A stretch of 64,000 nt of DNA from Schistocephalus solidus (GCA_017591395.1 WEDG01000839.1:62001-126000); one strand, 5' to 3'. Positions 26,961 to 42,600 are shown, counted from the first letter of the stretch. A program made the numbers and translations. Notes: generated by a model from the letters alone, not told the origin.

Positions 26961-29900
26961 AAGTTGATTTGCACCCTGAAACTGAATTCACTGCACATCT
27001 GCTACGCACCCAGGACTGAAAGTGTGGACCGTGTCATTCCGTAAGTTCCAAATATTTCAAGGTAGAGGGTTTAGCGCGTCCTATTAAAGCAATTGTAGCA
27101 AACTTTGCATACTATCTGCCGAAATGCAGGGGAATGGATTTCGTAGGAGCATTCAAGCGTTCCGCATAGGATCGGATGTCCAAGACATTTAACAGGCTAC
27201 AACAAAAAACAAGTTCACAGCGTTTACAGCGCAACTTTGGACATTTTGTCTACTGAAATGTGATCATTTTGCAGTATGTAATTATGCTACTCTTGCTCTG
27301 TGCTCAGCAGCTGCATCAACGAACATGAAATATAATGCAATTATGAGGGTAACATTCGGTTAGATAACCCCCTTGCTGAAGATACTGCAGAATGGTTTCG
27401 CTGGTAAATAATGTTCTAGGTTCAAAGAGGTTTGCAGCAGTGAAAGACTAATGACTTTCCGAAAATAAAAGCTTATTTCTAATAAAGGAAGCAGACGAGA
27501 AAGATTATTTTAGACGGATTTACCATCATCAACTAGCCATCTTTCACTCCCAGAGGCTGATGGACACACATTCGAAAAGCAGCTTTAGCAATGAACCATA
27601 AATTACGGTTTAAACTAACCTGAAGTCTACTTTGACAGCCACGTTTGGAATAAGTATTACTACTTAAGGCAAATTTTTAAAGATAGCTGAATAGAGTTCT
27701 CCACTGATTAGTACTTAAAACAGGTAACCAACATAAAGTGTTACATATCATAGAGATTCAGAAGTTTTCATTTCTTAGTAAAATATCACCTGCTTTAAAC
27801 GTAGTTTTTCATGCGCAGTTGTCTATGAAGCTAATGCCAACATACTACAATTAGTACTCAAATATATAGGTTTAAGAAACTGAAGCCTAAAATCGTTATC
27901 AAAATTAAAATCAAAATAACGATATCGGTTGATATGGGTTAAAATCCTCAGAATACCCGCTTCTGCCATTTAAAAAACGCGCTACCCCATGTGACACCAG
28001 AAAAACCATAGAAAGTGTAAGGGCGTTTGAAGGGTGATCGAGTTGTCGTCATTCATCTCCCGTGTGATCACAAGGCGGGATCACGGATGATAGCCTACTA
28101 CTACCAACGTCAACTCTCCCGGTCAACCACTTTCACACGACCACGGAATATTTTTGAAAGTTGGAAGCTCCCTGAGCGTCTTAGATGGAATGGTTTTTGG
28201 CTGATCAGGTCTTTTGTTGGTTAATTTGGATCTCTGAGCAAAACTTACTATGCATTTGGCTAATATCTTCAGTTCCCAGCGGGAAAGAATTTATATAAAT
28301 TGGCATGAATAGGGGCAGGACAGGCATGGTAGATGAGATTACAGCTCTAGATTATGAACGTCTGAAACAAACGGGACTTTGTCAAAAATATCACGTTACT
28401 CGACGTTCATTATTATTTATCTGTCCGGCTTTCTCAATATAGTTTCGAATTTCAGACCAATATATTAAATTTTAACCACTTGAATATGTTTAACCCAAAT
28501 GAAGTTGTGCGGTCCTGTTTGACTTATTGGCTCTTATCGAGATGTCTTGATCCAATTTCAAGATTGAATATGCTGTAACTTGACCACGACAATTCAATCC
28601 TTAATTTGAAGTTCCAAATCTCCTAGTATATCATAAACGCGATTAGATGCTGCTAGCCATCAGAAATATTAAAAAGCATGGAGGGCGTTTATTGTCCTAT
28701 TAAGTATGAGCAAAGTTTGATTTCGTCCTTTGTTGGAGTTCAGCCTGTAGATTTTTGCGTGAAGTTGCATGAGAGTAAATATATATAAAAAAAGGCTCGA
28801 AGCTTACTATAAGTTTTTCGCCTCCAGCGCTCAATGAATAACGGATCGCATAAGGAGTCTATACTTACTAAATCTTATATTAAAGCCTGTTTGAATGGCA
28901 ATGGTTAATATGCCAAAAATCAGCGTCTCAGTGTCAGTTGCCATCTTTGGTATTAATTTTGCATTAATTTTGTCTTTTAGTTGCCTAGATTTAGCCTAAT
29001 TCGAATTGCGTGGTCCGTAGGGAAACTACCTCAGCGAAGACCATTCTAAGCTGGTTGCCAACTGCGAATATTTCCACGATGAGAAATTCATAAATTACAC
29101 CGGGTTAAATTATCTCACATCCTCAGATGAGATATCACCCTCATTTTCTATTGGACAGCCTGCAAAATGCTTAAATTCTACAATGAGGAAAAAAATGTTT
29201 ACTGTCTAAAGCCAGGGTACAGAAATAAGCGTTCTGGTTCCGTTGCATTTTCAGATGAATCGGGCCATATCGTGGACTTTTAAAAAACGCATTTTGCGGT
29301 AAATAAGCGAAACGTATATCGGGGGAGGTTCGCTTTCATTTGAAACATGCTCTCGCATCAATGCAGTCCTACAAAATTGTAGAAACGGCCTGAGCCATTG
29401 CAAAAAATTCAGATGCTACCTACAATCATATAAATAACACTAGATGGACTAAATATTGAATTTTGCAAGCAACTAACATCAGAACAAACATGTCACGATG
29501 ATTAGCTTCAGTAACGATTATCACTAGGTGCTTAAATATATTATTTTCACTATATTTAACGCTGCAGAACGAAAGGGGTATGCATTTTAATATTATTTTT
29601 AAAAGGAATATTTCTTGGCAAAATGAGTAACCAAAATTTACTAGATATTTTAAATCTGGTTTAAATCATAGATCCAGCGAAACAATCACAAGAAAGACGT
29701 TACGAAGATGTGTAAGTGTGAAAATTTTGTCTACACGGACAAAGTAACGGAATTTGTACAAGAGTTATTTGTCATTTAATTCTGGTTACATCCTCCAAAC
29801 TTACTTGCTAGTAAATCTATCTGAAAGTTATAAAGAAACTAATAAGCAAATTAAAGTTAATGCAGATATATACTGCTGCTAATGTTTATATGTGTGACCC

Positions 29901-31689
29901 GCATACAAGAACACAACCGATAGGTAGGCTTGTAATACGTGAACGGCGGAACTGGGGGCAGGGCAGTAAAGAGAATGAATAAGGTCAGTAACCCATTAGC
30001 AATGAAGTCCAATTTATGTTCCTCGCGTCGTCGTTCAAATGAGCTGGTTACTTTAGCACCATATTCCATGTATAACAATCCAGGCTTACCTACACGCCAA
30101 CGTAACACTAACACTAGCACTTACCTCGGTCCTATACATTGTGTTAAATAGGGCTAGCATTCGTTGCCGTATTACTGGGCTTGCACAATATTTCGCTGCC
30201 TTTATGCGATTTTTTTGTTTTGTACACTGAAGGATTGGGCATTGTAGTTAGGTCAGGGGCTTGTTAGTTTGATATCAGACCCCACCGGGATCTGAAAAAC
30301 TTAGAAATATGAGAATGTGTGTCTTTGTGGCTTCTAGCTCCATATTAGGACGGCGTTTGTACGGTTTTGTATTGCCAGTGTGTCCCAGTGTGCAAAGCGG
30401 CACCTCTGTTGGTACTGTCTTAGGATAAGGAATCAAAACGCAATATGCATCGATTATCGTTTTCCGATGACAAAACAGTTTGTTCCGATCCCATGTCAAC
30501 TATTATTTAACAAAGAAAACAGCTGCATCTGTGAACTGTCCAGTTCCCGCGAAGTCTTTCGGTTTTGTTATTCCTTCATTTAAGCCAAAATGGCCCAAAC
30601 AGCCCATGTGGGCCCTTAACCAGGTTCGCAGGAACTCTTTATCAACATATTTTAAACCGTAAAAAAGCAATCATAGAATAACGCTAGCCTAGCTAAACAT
30701 TTAAAGATAATGCAGTTCGAAATTTCTTTTGTTGTTTTGTTCAGAACCTGTAGGAAAAGGTCTGGGCTAACTGTGTTCATTACGCCGGTGGGTGAAATGG
30801 AAGTGTTTCTGAGTAAGAGAAGATTGCTTGTTTATAATGAATAAAGAAAAAACAAAAATGGTCTTTCCTGGATTAACCTTCCCTGAAGAAATAGAAGGAG
30901 CCAGCAGCTAACATAAAGATAAATTACAATGCAAAACGGTCAGCAATGGTGCATGAGAAAGATGTTTGTTTACTTATTTTAACGAAGACAAACATAATAA
31001 CGGATAAGTTCGAAACACTATCGACAACCCAGGGTAAACATGGGGTGAGCCCAGGGCATTAAATCCACGTAACTCTGCTGGCAGAAGAAATCAGCGCTTT
31101 AAACTCTTCAACAAGGATATTTTGAATTTATGTTCTTATTGAACTTTTCCTTGCATTTATTTTAACCTATGAAGTATTAAATTCTATTTAAACCACCTAC
31201 AGAGATCATTCGGTGAGATCCTTTAGACCTTCACAATTAAAGTAATTATTGAGGGACTGTCGCATGTTATATCTTGCGTATCCACATTGAACAGTTTAAA
31301 ATTGAAAACAAGAGAGTGCGAAAAGATTATGAAAAGACGCTCATTCAACAAATCAAACACTACGCTTTCGGGAATATCACATTTAGAATTTATTAAAGTG
31401 CAGTTCCTTGAAATGAACTGGACAATTCAGGGATCATCCAGAAATGCTTTTGTGTTTCTCACTAGCTCCTACCTAGAAAAACGTTTAATTTGAGAAAATA
31501 ATGGGTATACAGTCATGTAACAAGTGTATGTGTTTCAAAGTTCTGAAAACAGGCTGCACTTCCTCGTCAGAGAATGTTAATTTGTCGCATGCTTTACTTA
31601 TTTATAAGTAGTTGATCCATTCCCGTCATTGTACGAATTGGGACCTGTATGTGCGCCTGTGTAGTCACCTGTATGTAACTGGCCATATT
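26961..31689. other. Non-coding stretch
   Basis: Slightly GC-richer patches at 28020-28230 and 29930-30660 contain short frames on both strands and are probably decayed repeats. No motif was recognised. Confidence 0.45.
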
Positions 31690-31835
31690 TAGGCGTGGTC
31701 ATCTGCCTTGCTACTGGGCTCAGGTGGAGGAGGTGGAGCGAGTTAGATGTATCGAAAGTCTGCTCTCACTGTAATACAGCGCATATTTATGCCCCTGCAC
31801 CACCATGCTGTGAGCATACTGTGGACATCGCCAAA
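31690..31835 (+). repeat. GC-richer dispersed repeat, copy 2 (partial)
   Basis: TGCCCCTGCACCACCATGCTGTGAGCATACTGTGGACATCG matches the reverse complement of the 58.96-kb copy, CGTCCCTGCACCACTCTTCTGTGGTGCATACGGTGGATATCG. The upstream half is less well preserved. Confidence 0.55.
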
Positions 31836-34800
31836 CTGTAATTTACCGGAGCATGCTTAGATGTGGCTGGCTGTATGAGCTTAGCATTGGTGTTTCGAAA
31901 AATTGTTCTGGGCTAAATCCTCATGAGCTGCTTGTATACATAATGTGCTTTTAAATTTCGCAAGTCCGTTCATTGCGTTCATATGCAGCTTCACTTTGCA
32001 AGCGTATTCCATTTTTGTGAATATTTTAGAAGATTTTGAGTTTGTGGCGTTTTAAATATAAAATGAGCCCCATGCAGTTAGCAAAATGCTGTCTGCGCTA
32101 GCATATATGCAATATATATGTGTTCAGCATCGTTATCTGGCGATAATTGGCGCTCGTTGACTACATAAAAAGTGTTACCCATGCAGAAACCCTCTAGGTC
32201 CTCAAACAAAGAACAATAAACTTCGTTCTTTTTATTGCGTCCGCAAAATATTCATTCCAATACAATTTGAAGTACACCTTTATGTTATCAGGAAAGTCCA
32301 TAACGATTTAAAAATCACAACAGGTCAGGTGGACTGTTTTAACTGTTGGCTACTGTTTGTTTTAGTTTTCTATTTCCCTTATCCTTCTCAAAAGCTACGT
32401 TGACACTCATGAAAGGCCTGCCTCCAGATATATCTAGGTTCTTGTCCTAATTCCGGCGGACTATCCTGATGTCTAATTTTCGCACTGCATTATCTGTCTA
32501 AGACATCAAGACGTCAAATTATTTAAAGTCATGTACTACTGTTAAACATTTATAGCACAACAATTCAGAAACAGGCGATTTCAGCACACGAGAAGCTTTC
32601 ATGCTTATTATGGGGAATTTTACCCCGTTTGTTAACAACTAATACCTAAAAGTTCTACTACAAACATGTAGCTCAACAATTTGTAAAAGTTGCTTTCTTT
32701 GGTCAAGAAAAACTAAGTGTTTCCTCCTCTCCTCTCGCCATAGTGTTCAGAAAACATTTAAAAATCATTTACTCTTCTTCTCGACTAATTGTTTTGTAAG
32801 ATTTCTTTTTGGTTATTTTGACAATTATTTGATTGTCTGCATCCTAAACGCAAATTTTCAAAATTTAACCACTAATGTAGGTTACAGGCGTGATAATGGC
32901 GTGGTTATACGAGTCGTAGATACTCTCAGCATTCATTTCTCCAAAGGGGTTTTGGATATCCTGTCACAAAGACAACTGACAAAAAATGATGTTTTTTTGA
33001 AGGCTTGAATATAGCTCTATTTTAAGTGGATGGATCCAGGGTCACTCGTTTGGAACCATGCACAACTTCACAGAAAACATACCAGCAGTTCATTTGCTTT
33101 ACCCATCTTACATTTTGTCTTCTTTCAAATTGCAGGCTGCATTATGTAGATGCTGAAAACATTCATATCTTTCTATGCGTAACGATTCATTAGAATTATA
33201 GAAGGTATCTACTTACCCCGTCTTGTGATCATGCTAAACCCTCTTAAACGCGCCTTTGGGAGTTACTCAACGCGTCCGGTAAATTTCTTTCTCCAAAGCG
33301 CGAGAAATACACAAAAAATGTAGTAATGGCCACTCTAAAATGGCAGGTTATAACAAGGTTGATCTTTAAGAATGATGGAAGCTTGCTACTTGATGCAGTA
33401 TTTTTGTGGCAGTGTATGTAACTCTAAATTGTGCAATGTAGGAAGAAAATATAACACGGTAGATTTAATAAAATTTTCCTTGAATTTGGCAAAAGGGGTA
33501 CCGTCACTGCAATGGCAGACAAGCGTGATGTAGATATATTTGAGTAGGAATTACAATGGCTTCCAGTCCTGTGGTCAGCTCAGACCCTCCCGTTGCATAT
33601 GAATGAAATAATACTTGATGACTTCTCACTTTCGGCATTCGCCGAGCTTGAAGGCCTGACCGGATCCCATCAAATGAGCTGCAACTGCGGAGTTCACGTT
33701 AGTCCTCCTCATTGATGCTGCATGTTCGTTCATCCACAGGTATTTTCCACCTGACTTTATTGTATTGCACTGACTTTATTGTATTGCACGCAACTGTATC
33801 TGATGCCATAAATGACTCTGGATCTTCCCACGCAGTGGTTTAGGCGTTATGAACCTCAGTACTGGTAAACGTATGGTTTCTTACAGTGTAAGAAACCCTG
33901 CTGGAGAAACGAAAGCACGACATTGGGCTTCCACATTTTCCTGACATACGGAAGCGTCCACGAGAATCTGAGCACGGTGTACTTTGCTCTCTGACCTCGT
34001 CTTTGCGTTTGAACGGACACAACATTTCTACACCCATCTACAGATGCAAGTGCTTTTTGCATTATGCAAAGTATGCAGAAACGAGAGAAGGTTTGTGCGG
34101 GAGTAAAAATACCCTTTCAATACATTAATTCATCCAGCTATTCCTTTTACGTCGGATTGTTTCGAGTTAAAACGTGCTAACTTTAAACGAACATTTGTCA
34201 GTGCAACTATGGCTAGCATGGCTTTTACTCAGAAATCTTTTATTAAATTGCATGTGCTATCTTATGGAGTTCTAGCCGAGAAGCTAAAATGAGGCTTAGA
34301 TAAGAAATTTTTACTTTATTAGGAGAAGAATTTTAATTATCTAGCAGCCAAACCCCATACATAGCTGTCGCAACAAGATGATGTCTTTTAAAGAAGCTTA
34401 TTTCCGACGCTTGCAAAACATACCCTCTGTAAAATAACTACTGCCGTAATATGGAATCTTCCGTTCATTTTTGATGCACTCATATATTAAAATAGTATTT
34501 ATAGAAAATTCAAACAGACTGTTTCATTTAATAGCACATTATGTCAGCTTCAAAACATTCATTTCAATAAAGTGTATCCTCCTATCTAAAATTATTTTAA
34601 AATTAAATGATTTTAAAGACCAATAAATATCCATTCATAGAACATTGCATTGGTTTATATTTAACTTAGCTTATAAAATATACAATATTATCCAGCTTTA
34701 CAGTATAATGTATGAGCGAAGGATGCTGCCTACTTATTCAAGTATAGAAATGTGATTTTCCTTACGCGGAAAGTGAACAGCTCGGAAATCATAAATGCCT

Positions 34801-36168
34801 GTAGGTAGGGTTGTAATTTTTTAGTGAATTGAAGATTTTTTAAACCTAATTATAGCTTTTTAAAATTATCTGAATAAATAAAAAAGTTATTTGATAAAAA
34901 ATGCTTACAAGACTATAATTCGGGCAGATTCCCTTTATAACATATTTGACTTCATTAGGTCATGAAAATGGAGGGCAAATGCGTAATATTAAGGTTTTTA
35001 TTTTTCAAAATTTGTTTTGTAGACAGTAGGAAATACGCTCTTTCAAATGTTGGCATCATGACATGCCAATAATACCTTGCGATGATGCAGCACGGTAATT
35101 AGTATTTCAGCCAACCTTAAGTTAACTTTTCGAAATTGAAATAACATTTTCGAATTTCTATGAATATTTTAGGAGAAAGCACATCTACTTTAAGTGTGAA
35201 ATGCAAACTTACATGTGCACTTCACCATCTAGACTCCATTGTAATGTTCACCAACCTTTGGTAGTCATATATTTATAGACATCGGGTATCTCATTATGTA
35301 TTGTGTACAATAAGCGGTCCGTCAAGGGATTCTCCAATGGAATTCAGTAGATCTCCTCCAGCAGAAAACATCTAACATTTATTTACTACCACCTTCGATC
35401 AGCAAGTGCACCTAAGCTTATCAAAAAATGGCAGCTCTTTCCTTCACGCTGTATAGCCGTTTTGTCTATCAAGTGAATTATCAATCTGGAACAAACTTCC
35501 AATGACCAAATTATCCTTATATATCTATTTAACTGATAATAATCCAAAGGGCAGTTGTCGATTCTGGTAACTTTAAGGGCAGCATGCTACTGATTTAAAG
35601 TTCACCTTTAAGCAGAGAATGGTGATTACCATGAAGCATGTTACCATGTTTATGTTTATTTTCTGTTAGCAGCGTATATGATGAGTTATTTGGGCAGAAA
35701 ACCTTACGTCTTAACAAGCTTAACATTGACGTTAGCTTTAAACTATTTAAGGAATTTCTTACAGTAATCTCTGTTAGGCAGGAAACATGCGGGAAATAGG
35801 AAGATAGCTCCTTTGCACGCTGACAAAAGGTTTATAAACATAAAAGTACGCATACTCACTCTTGTTTGATGATTTGTTTGAAAGTGGCTTCTTTACGAAA
35901 ATTTACGGTTTAGTGAATGTGACGAGGACTATCGGCACATAAAGCAAAAAATCACGTATGCATGTAGGTAAAAATGCACAATGAATTATTCAATTGATTT
36001 CTTGTGTGAACAAACAAAACACGACGAAGCTTATGCTATGTGTTCGATCAGCAACAAAAAATTTTACTTTCGATTTGACCTCAGTGTGGCCCGACTGTGG
36101 TAAGGATTGACCTTAGTTGGATATGGAAATACTGTGTTGACTAAATGTTCTGATTGTCGGTCCTGGGA
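31836..36168. other. Non-coding stretch
   Basis: AT-rich, with a more mixed patch at 33480-34080 that includes the 19-bp duplication and two overlapping minus-strand frames without recognisable product. Confidence 0.45.
33751..33788. repeat. 19-bp perfect tandem duplication
   Basis: CTGACTTTATTGTATTGCA occurs twice in direct succession. Confidence 0.95.
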
Positions 36169-36612
36169 GTAGGACGGTGGGATTGGAGGAAATTAGATGG
36201 AATATCTAATCGAGTAAATCGCAACACACCGTAGACTGTAATCACACCCCACCGCCAGCTAGATGTACCTTGCTGACAGTGACTGGTTAGATTTCGACGC
36301 ATACCCAGCACAAGCCGAATTTCAAGCCTTTGAAGCGTAACTAGCCAGGGCCCGAAGAAACATGCGAAAAATTAACTCAGTCACCAATAGGTAGAACGGT
36401 GGGATTGGACGAAATTAGCTGGAATATCTAATCAAGTGAATCAAAACATACCGCAGTCTGTAATCCTACTCCACCGCCAGCTAGATGGACTTGGTTGACA
36501 GTGACTGGTTAGCTTTAGTAGCATACCCAGCACTTGCCGAATTTCAACCCTTTGAAGCGCTACTAGCCAGGGCGCGAAGAAACAGTGGAAGATTTAGCTC
36601 GTTGACAAACAA
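36169..36612. repeat. Tandem dimer of a diverged unit of about 222 bp
   Basis: Unit 1 spans 36169-36390 and unit 2 spans 36391-36612. Both run GTAG(G/A)ACGGTGGGATTGGA, then AATATCTAATC, CACCGCCAGCTAGATG, GACAGTGACTGGTTAG, CATACCCAGCAC and TAGCCAGGGC near the end, with many scattered substitutions. Within each unit CGGTGGGATT near the start is roughly complementary to the AATC-CACCCCACCG / AATCCTACTCCACCG stretch about 75 bp later, so a stem is possible. No coding frame is shared by the two units. Confidence 0.85.
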
Positions 36613-39600
36613 GAGTTTAGATTCGAGAAATATGTACTGTTTCAAAAACATTTATAGGAATTGAGTTGTGCATTTCAAAGCGTGGAATGAATCAGAGCTT
36701 AATTCAAGAAATTTCGTAGGATAGATCTTTCAACTTCGTGGACTGGCTTGTTCTCTTGATTTTGTTTTACCGAGTATTGATAGGGCGATTTGAATTCTGT
36801 TTGCTTTCGCTACCAGTTTTCCTGTTATTTTTATAGAGGTAACCATGCCATACGCTTGGAATATTTTTATTCCAGAAAACTGGATTAGTTGAGCATCTTC
36901 AGGTAATGTAGTTCTTTGATTATATAAATAACAGACATTTACGAATAAAGAGGGTCTGATAATCTTGGCTTGAATTTCTACAGAGCCGGCCAACATTTGA
37001 ATAAATGTTGCGCTAATTTTTAACTCTTACGAATTGTGAAACGCTTGAAGCTTAACAAACCCGGACTAAATGAATAAAATTTACGTCTTAGGGAGATCAT
37101 CAACGGAATTCTAGAGAATGCTTGCGGTATTTCACATTTTAGGGCCTTAATGAAATTTTTAACTACTTAAAGTAAAATCCAATTCTTCAATAATACTATC
37201 CAAATTTAATTATATAGCACAACAAGCTGTCAGGGTTTTTAGTGTAAAGTAATATTTTTCCTTCCCAAAAACGTAAATTTCTTTTATTTAACTAATTTTA
37301 TGGCCACTTTAACCAAAGTTATGTAATTAACGATTTAAAACTCTCTAAGACGTTTTATGTTCTAAAAATTTGTTTAACCTTCTAGTAGTTTCTTAAGTCT
37401 GTGATAAACCAAAAAAGACACATATTTTAAATGATATTGAAGTTCATTGAATAAACTGATGATTCAGCCAGCTCAAAAATTTTAATTTGAATGCAATCCT
37501 TTTTGAAGTAATACAATATGCATTGAAAGCTTCATATTATTTTGTTTTTCTGTTGTCAATATGATTAAAAAGATTTCTGTAGGCATCTGTCGAAAAATTG
37601 CGCTATGCGAGTGGTCAGTAGACAAATTGATTTTTTACAAATTTAGATCCTTGTAAATATTCTAAAATAAGTCGCCACTGAACTCGCATCACTGACCATT
37701 CGTGAACGCCATAACTCGCGCTGGTCAACCAAGCATTTACGACGCTGAGTGAGCAGTTACTTACGCAAAGTTAAAACTTAACAAACTTGCATTGGACTGT
37801 GTCAAAATAACAGACGTCCATAATTAACAGTTAAGTTACAAATTAATTAAATCAGAAAGGCTCTCTCCACTGAGATAATCAGTGGTACGTTAAATATTGA
37901 AGTGATAAATTTATTTAAGTTATCTTATTTGAGAAACGATGTAATCGTAGCATCCAACAAAGGGATTGAATCTGAACGTGATACACTCCAAATTTATTCA
38001 CTGAAAGGCCTTAGAAGTAGCTCCTGCGGATGCTTACCAACGAGTGAAATATTGCTCTTGCTGGGGAAGAAAATTGAAGAGTTCTGAAATTGCCTCCATA
38101 GCAGCAGCAATTGGAATCGTGTCATTTACGTCCCCAACTCAAAAACTACAACGCGGTATTACTTATTGTTTAATGAGGTGGCAGACAGTTCTAATAAATA
38201 CCCTTAAATTGATGCTCGATGTCCGGGTAGCTAGATGCTAGTAGTGAGATATGACTAACTGCACAGCTGTGACGTCTCTTTTTGCAAGTCGATGAGCGCC
38301 TGCTAATTTGAACAATGGGTTACCTGTGATGCTTACCAGTTTAAAAAATAAATAAGTTCATAAATATCCAGAGCAAGCTCAGAGGTAAACCGAGATAAAG
38401 TCCTCGCCAAAGATAATATTAGAAATGGGAATACTCATGGCATTTAAATTTAAAAAAAGAAATCTGAATTCAGGTTCATATTAAAATCACACAAGCTCAA
38501 AACCAAACAATTTTTGCAGAATAATATTTTACACAATTTATTGTGAGAAGAAAGTGCATTCATTTAGGACATTTCAATCAAAAACTCTTAGTTATTATTT
38601 GCGAAAGCCAAAGTGGGATATTTCTATTAACTTTTTTGCAAGCGAAATTGAAGGTTGGGGTTTTTAATGAAAGTTCTGCCAAGACAGACTTTTAGTACTG
38701 TCGCAGTAGCTTCTTACAGCAAATCAAGCTTAAATTACCACTTTTTTGAAGTTTAAAAAAATATTAATAAAGAAAAATCAAAATGATTGGAGCCGGCAAA
38801 CTTTTAAATGACAAGACGGATACAAGTAAGGACACAGTTGGGTCCTAGTAAGAGTCCGCTGAAGGAAACGAATTATTAGCTTTAGATAAAAAGATAAAAA
38901 AGCACGTATAAAGTGGGTAGCAAGTGGCTGCACATTGTATTTTATCAAGAAAAGTGTCAATGCAATTTCAATTATTAACAATTGACCACTGAATTGATAA
39001 AAGATAGCCTGCATCTATTTTTACTACCAAATATACCATCTCTGAGACTCTAATTAGGTCAATTTTAAGAATGTCTTGCCTTTTTATATGCAAAAATGTT
39101 TACTGCATATAAAATTGTTTATTTATTTTAAGGAAAACCGTGTACTTTCTACTTCCTTTTCTAGCATTAACCGAGCTTACATATAATATTTCATACTTAT
39201 AAATCCATTCTGAGTTGCAAAAAAGGAATAGGCTTGCTTCGGAATTTTTAAAAACCTATTTTTACCGATAGTCACCACAGCTTTCATTTTTTAAAGATGT
39301 GTTTTGTTTGGAAAATTAAATAAATTAAACTATACAAGCAAACTCATAATCTGCAAAAGAAAGCACTGTCATTTAACTTTTTTTACGCCACCTGCTTGCT
39401 ATTTGTTTGAAGCATGTGTGTCTTTCTTCCGCGCTTGAACCTATAGTTTGCACATGTTAATTCGTAGCTACCATTGGTTCTTTAAAACTGCCTAGTTCAA
39501 GACCAGTAAATACATTGGTAAATTGAATGATCCAATGGTAGTAAAGGTCACAGAAACACTGAATCTTCTCAGGCCACGCATTTTAACATTAAAATTACTT

Positions 39601-42600
39601 TTTAGAGTACAAAAAAACATTGCCTATTTGGTGGAATATTTATTTTTAATGAAGCTTCAGCTTCAACAATGACTTCGAATAATGGATAGGAATAAACACA
39701 TGACAATGTAAGCTATTCAATATGCTTCCGAACAATTTTTTTAAAAAAATATTTTTTTCTTATATTAAAGTAAAAACCTGGATCATCATAGAAGAAGTTT
39801 GCATTACAGGTCTTAACATATTGATATTTTATGCTTTTGACCATCATTTACTTTTTCATATAATGTTCATTTGTGTTTAATATTTTTTTTTTTCAAAATA
39901 AAATACAGATATACACGTTTTCACATGTTAAAGATAAAGAAGATAGAAGTATCTTATTACTTTACTGTTAGACTTTTCAAGTTGAAACTGACAGACGGTG
40001 ACCACATCAAAGCACGAATTTAAATTAAACATTAGTTGTAAATGCACTATTTTTATTAAACGTGGCTTCATTTCTGCCCAGCAAAATACTTGTCAAACCC
40101 CACTTTATATTTATCTGCTACAAAGTAGTCAATGATGGATATCATACCGTATTAACCGAAGTTTTAAAAATACTTTTTCAGATTAAGAAAGATAAAATAA
40201 GAGGAAAAATAATAAACATTATCTTTTAAAATAATCCAAAAGTATTTCGGGAATATCCCGATGCCGAATACTTAAGGAACATTTTTATGTCTTCTGAAGA
40301 ATCTCACTCTATAAAACAACGACTACTTAATTAAGGTATATGATTTCCTATCTATAGTTCATGGCCTTGCAAATTCAACTATGTTTTAAAGAAACCATAG
40401 GTAATTTTTCGTACTCCCTTGATACAAAAAAAGGTTTTGCCAACATTTATACCCTCCGAAACTGTACCTGCTGGTTTGAAGAACATTTTTTAATTTTTAA
40501 ATTATTGAAGACTTTAATGCCAATTCAAATTGAATCGCCGCTTTTCATTTATAAATGCCTTCAGGAAGTTTGCATTATAGTCCATCTACATTGAAAAAGT
40601 ATTTTGGATTTCTATGTTATCTGCTTAATGACAAAGAAGATCACATAATAATCCTTCTATGAAAAGCTTATATCTTCAAGACTAAAAACTTAAACGCAAA
40701 TAAAAAGGCAAATCAAACTCAAAAAATATTATGGTTGTAAACTATTTTTTAAAAAGAAAGATTTGTGATCAACAGAGTACATAAAAGAATAATTTTCGTT
40801 TGTTTCCTATAAAATATATTTACATATGTAAATGCATCGAATATCTATAGGAACATTTCACTTTATAAAAGCGATCGCCTATTGAGTGAGTTTTTTTAGG
40901 AGGCCACAAATGTTCTTTCAGACGCCGGCAATCTGATTTTTACTAGAAAATCATGGGAGTAGGCTCCAAAATAATTAATACACCTCCATCTGACTTATCA
41001 TTCCTTATTTAAAGATCATTTAAATTGAGGTTAAAATTGCTGTAGAGTGGTCACTGACTGTGTTTATTAACAGAACAAACTAATTAACAAATATATTTGA
41101 ATACAGAAAAGTTCCCGTGCATTCTGAAGTTGTCTTCGTGAACGATAATTTGCGAAACTCAGAAACAGTTTGATTCGCGAGTAAACGCAACAGGTTTAAA
41201 ATAGTTTGTACATTTTAAATGTTGATGATCATGAGTTTCATATCTTTCTTGAGGTAATAAAGACTTGATTTTCTTTGTGAAATGTATATATCGGACCCTC
41301 TTTAAACAGCCCAAAAGACAATATTTAGAATTTGTAAGTTACAATGTATATGGTGAGTAGTGCAAGCTAGCTTAGCGTTCTCAACTTAGCAGAAATCTAT
41401 ACTGTTTCCTAGTTAATATCGAAATAATTCTAGCTTTTTAGAGGATTCATTAAAGCATCAACTAATCAAGACGGTTATTCCCTTTATAACCCAAATATTT
41501 TCCAAACAACATTAAATTCCGAAAATACAAATAAGTAGATATCAATTATTTAAATATGCTGATATTTTGACTGCTTCAAAGTTGAAAATTATAATTAACA
41601 GGGGACCGTTTGACCTTTCGAAATGTTACATATATTTCACGAAATTTAAAATTATTCCAAATTCGCAAGTTTTTCGCCTAGTTTAATTGGGCTGTCGCAT
41701 TTTAGTGCATACATTCAATGTGTGACTTACTTATGCGTTTCTCTAACGTGTTTATAATTATTATTTTCTGTTTTGGGAGAAACGTTTTAAAAATAATGTT
41801 TGCTGCTCATTTAAAATACGTCTAAATTATATTCATCATTCCAGAGCTCGAAGATGTTTGTAGTTGTAAACGTTCTTAGTGCAAACAAAATTAGTCCTGG
41901 AAAAAGGAAATCATAACTATCAGGTTAGTCATAATTTTGCTTAGCTAATGAATATTAAGTTAGCTTTCTTATTCGGTCTGCCTTATCAAGCCCGTATGTA
42001 GTAAGTTTAAGTCTCACTACGTGAAGGGTTTGTAGTTAGAAAATCACTGATAATATTTGCAGTGACACCCATCACAATATCGGCAATTATTATTAAGAAT
42101 CAAGTTAACGCCCATCTAAACGTGTAGATTTCTATCTATATGCACGAAAAAAACATGCTTTAAAGAGATGACAGGAAGAAGCAGTTGATGAATTGTTGCA
42201 AAAAATTTAAACTTCTCTCCAACTGTACCACAACTTTTCCAAGCTGCACTTTTGCTGTCATAAGCCGTCCAATCCTCATTTTGGAAGTTCTTCAATAGGA
42301 AACACGACAAGTAAACTAACAAAAACCTGTTCTATTCAGGAAAAGGTAAGAAAGTTCAAATGTAAAAATTTGATATTTAATAAAAATAGGGATTTACTGG
42401 ACCTGGTTAAAACATCATCGTAATCAACAGAATTGCCAAAGAAAAGTGTCATCCTTGCCAACTGATCCCAGAACTGTCGTCGGTAAACGATTTTTAAGTT
42501 TGCAAGACAATGGTAAAAGATTAATTATTAAAACATATTATCCCTCCTCATCGAAGGTGTTTTACAAATTTTATAGAAGATCTAGATTACATCCTGTATA

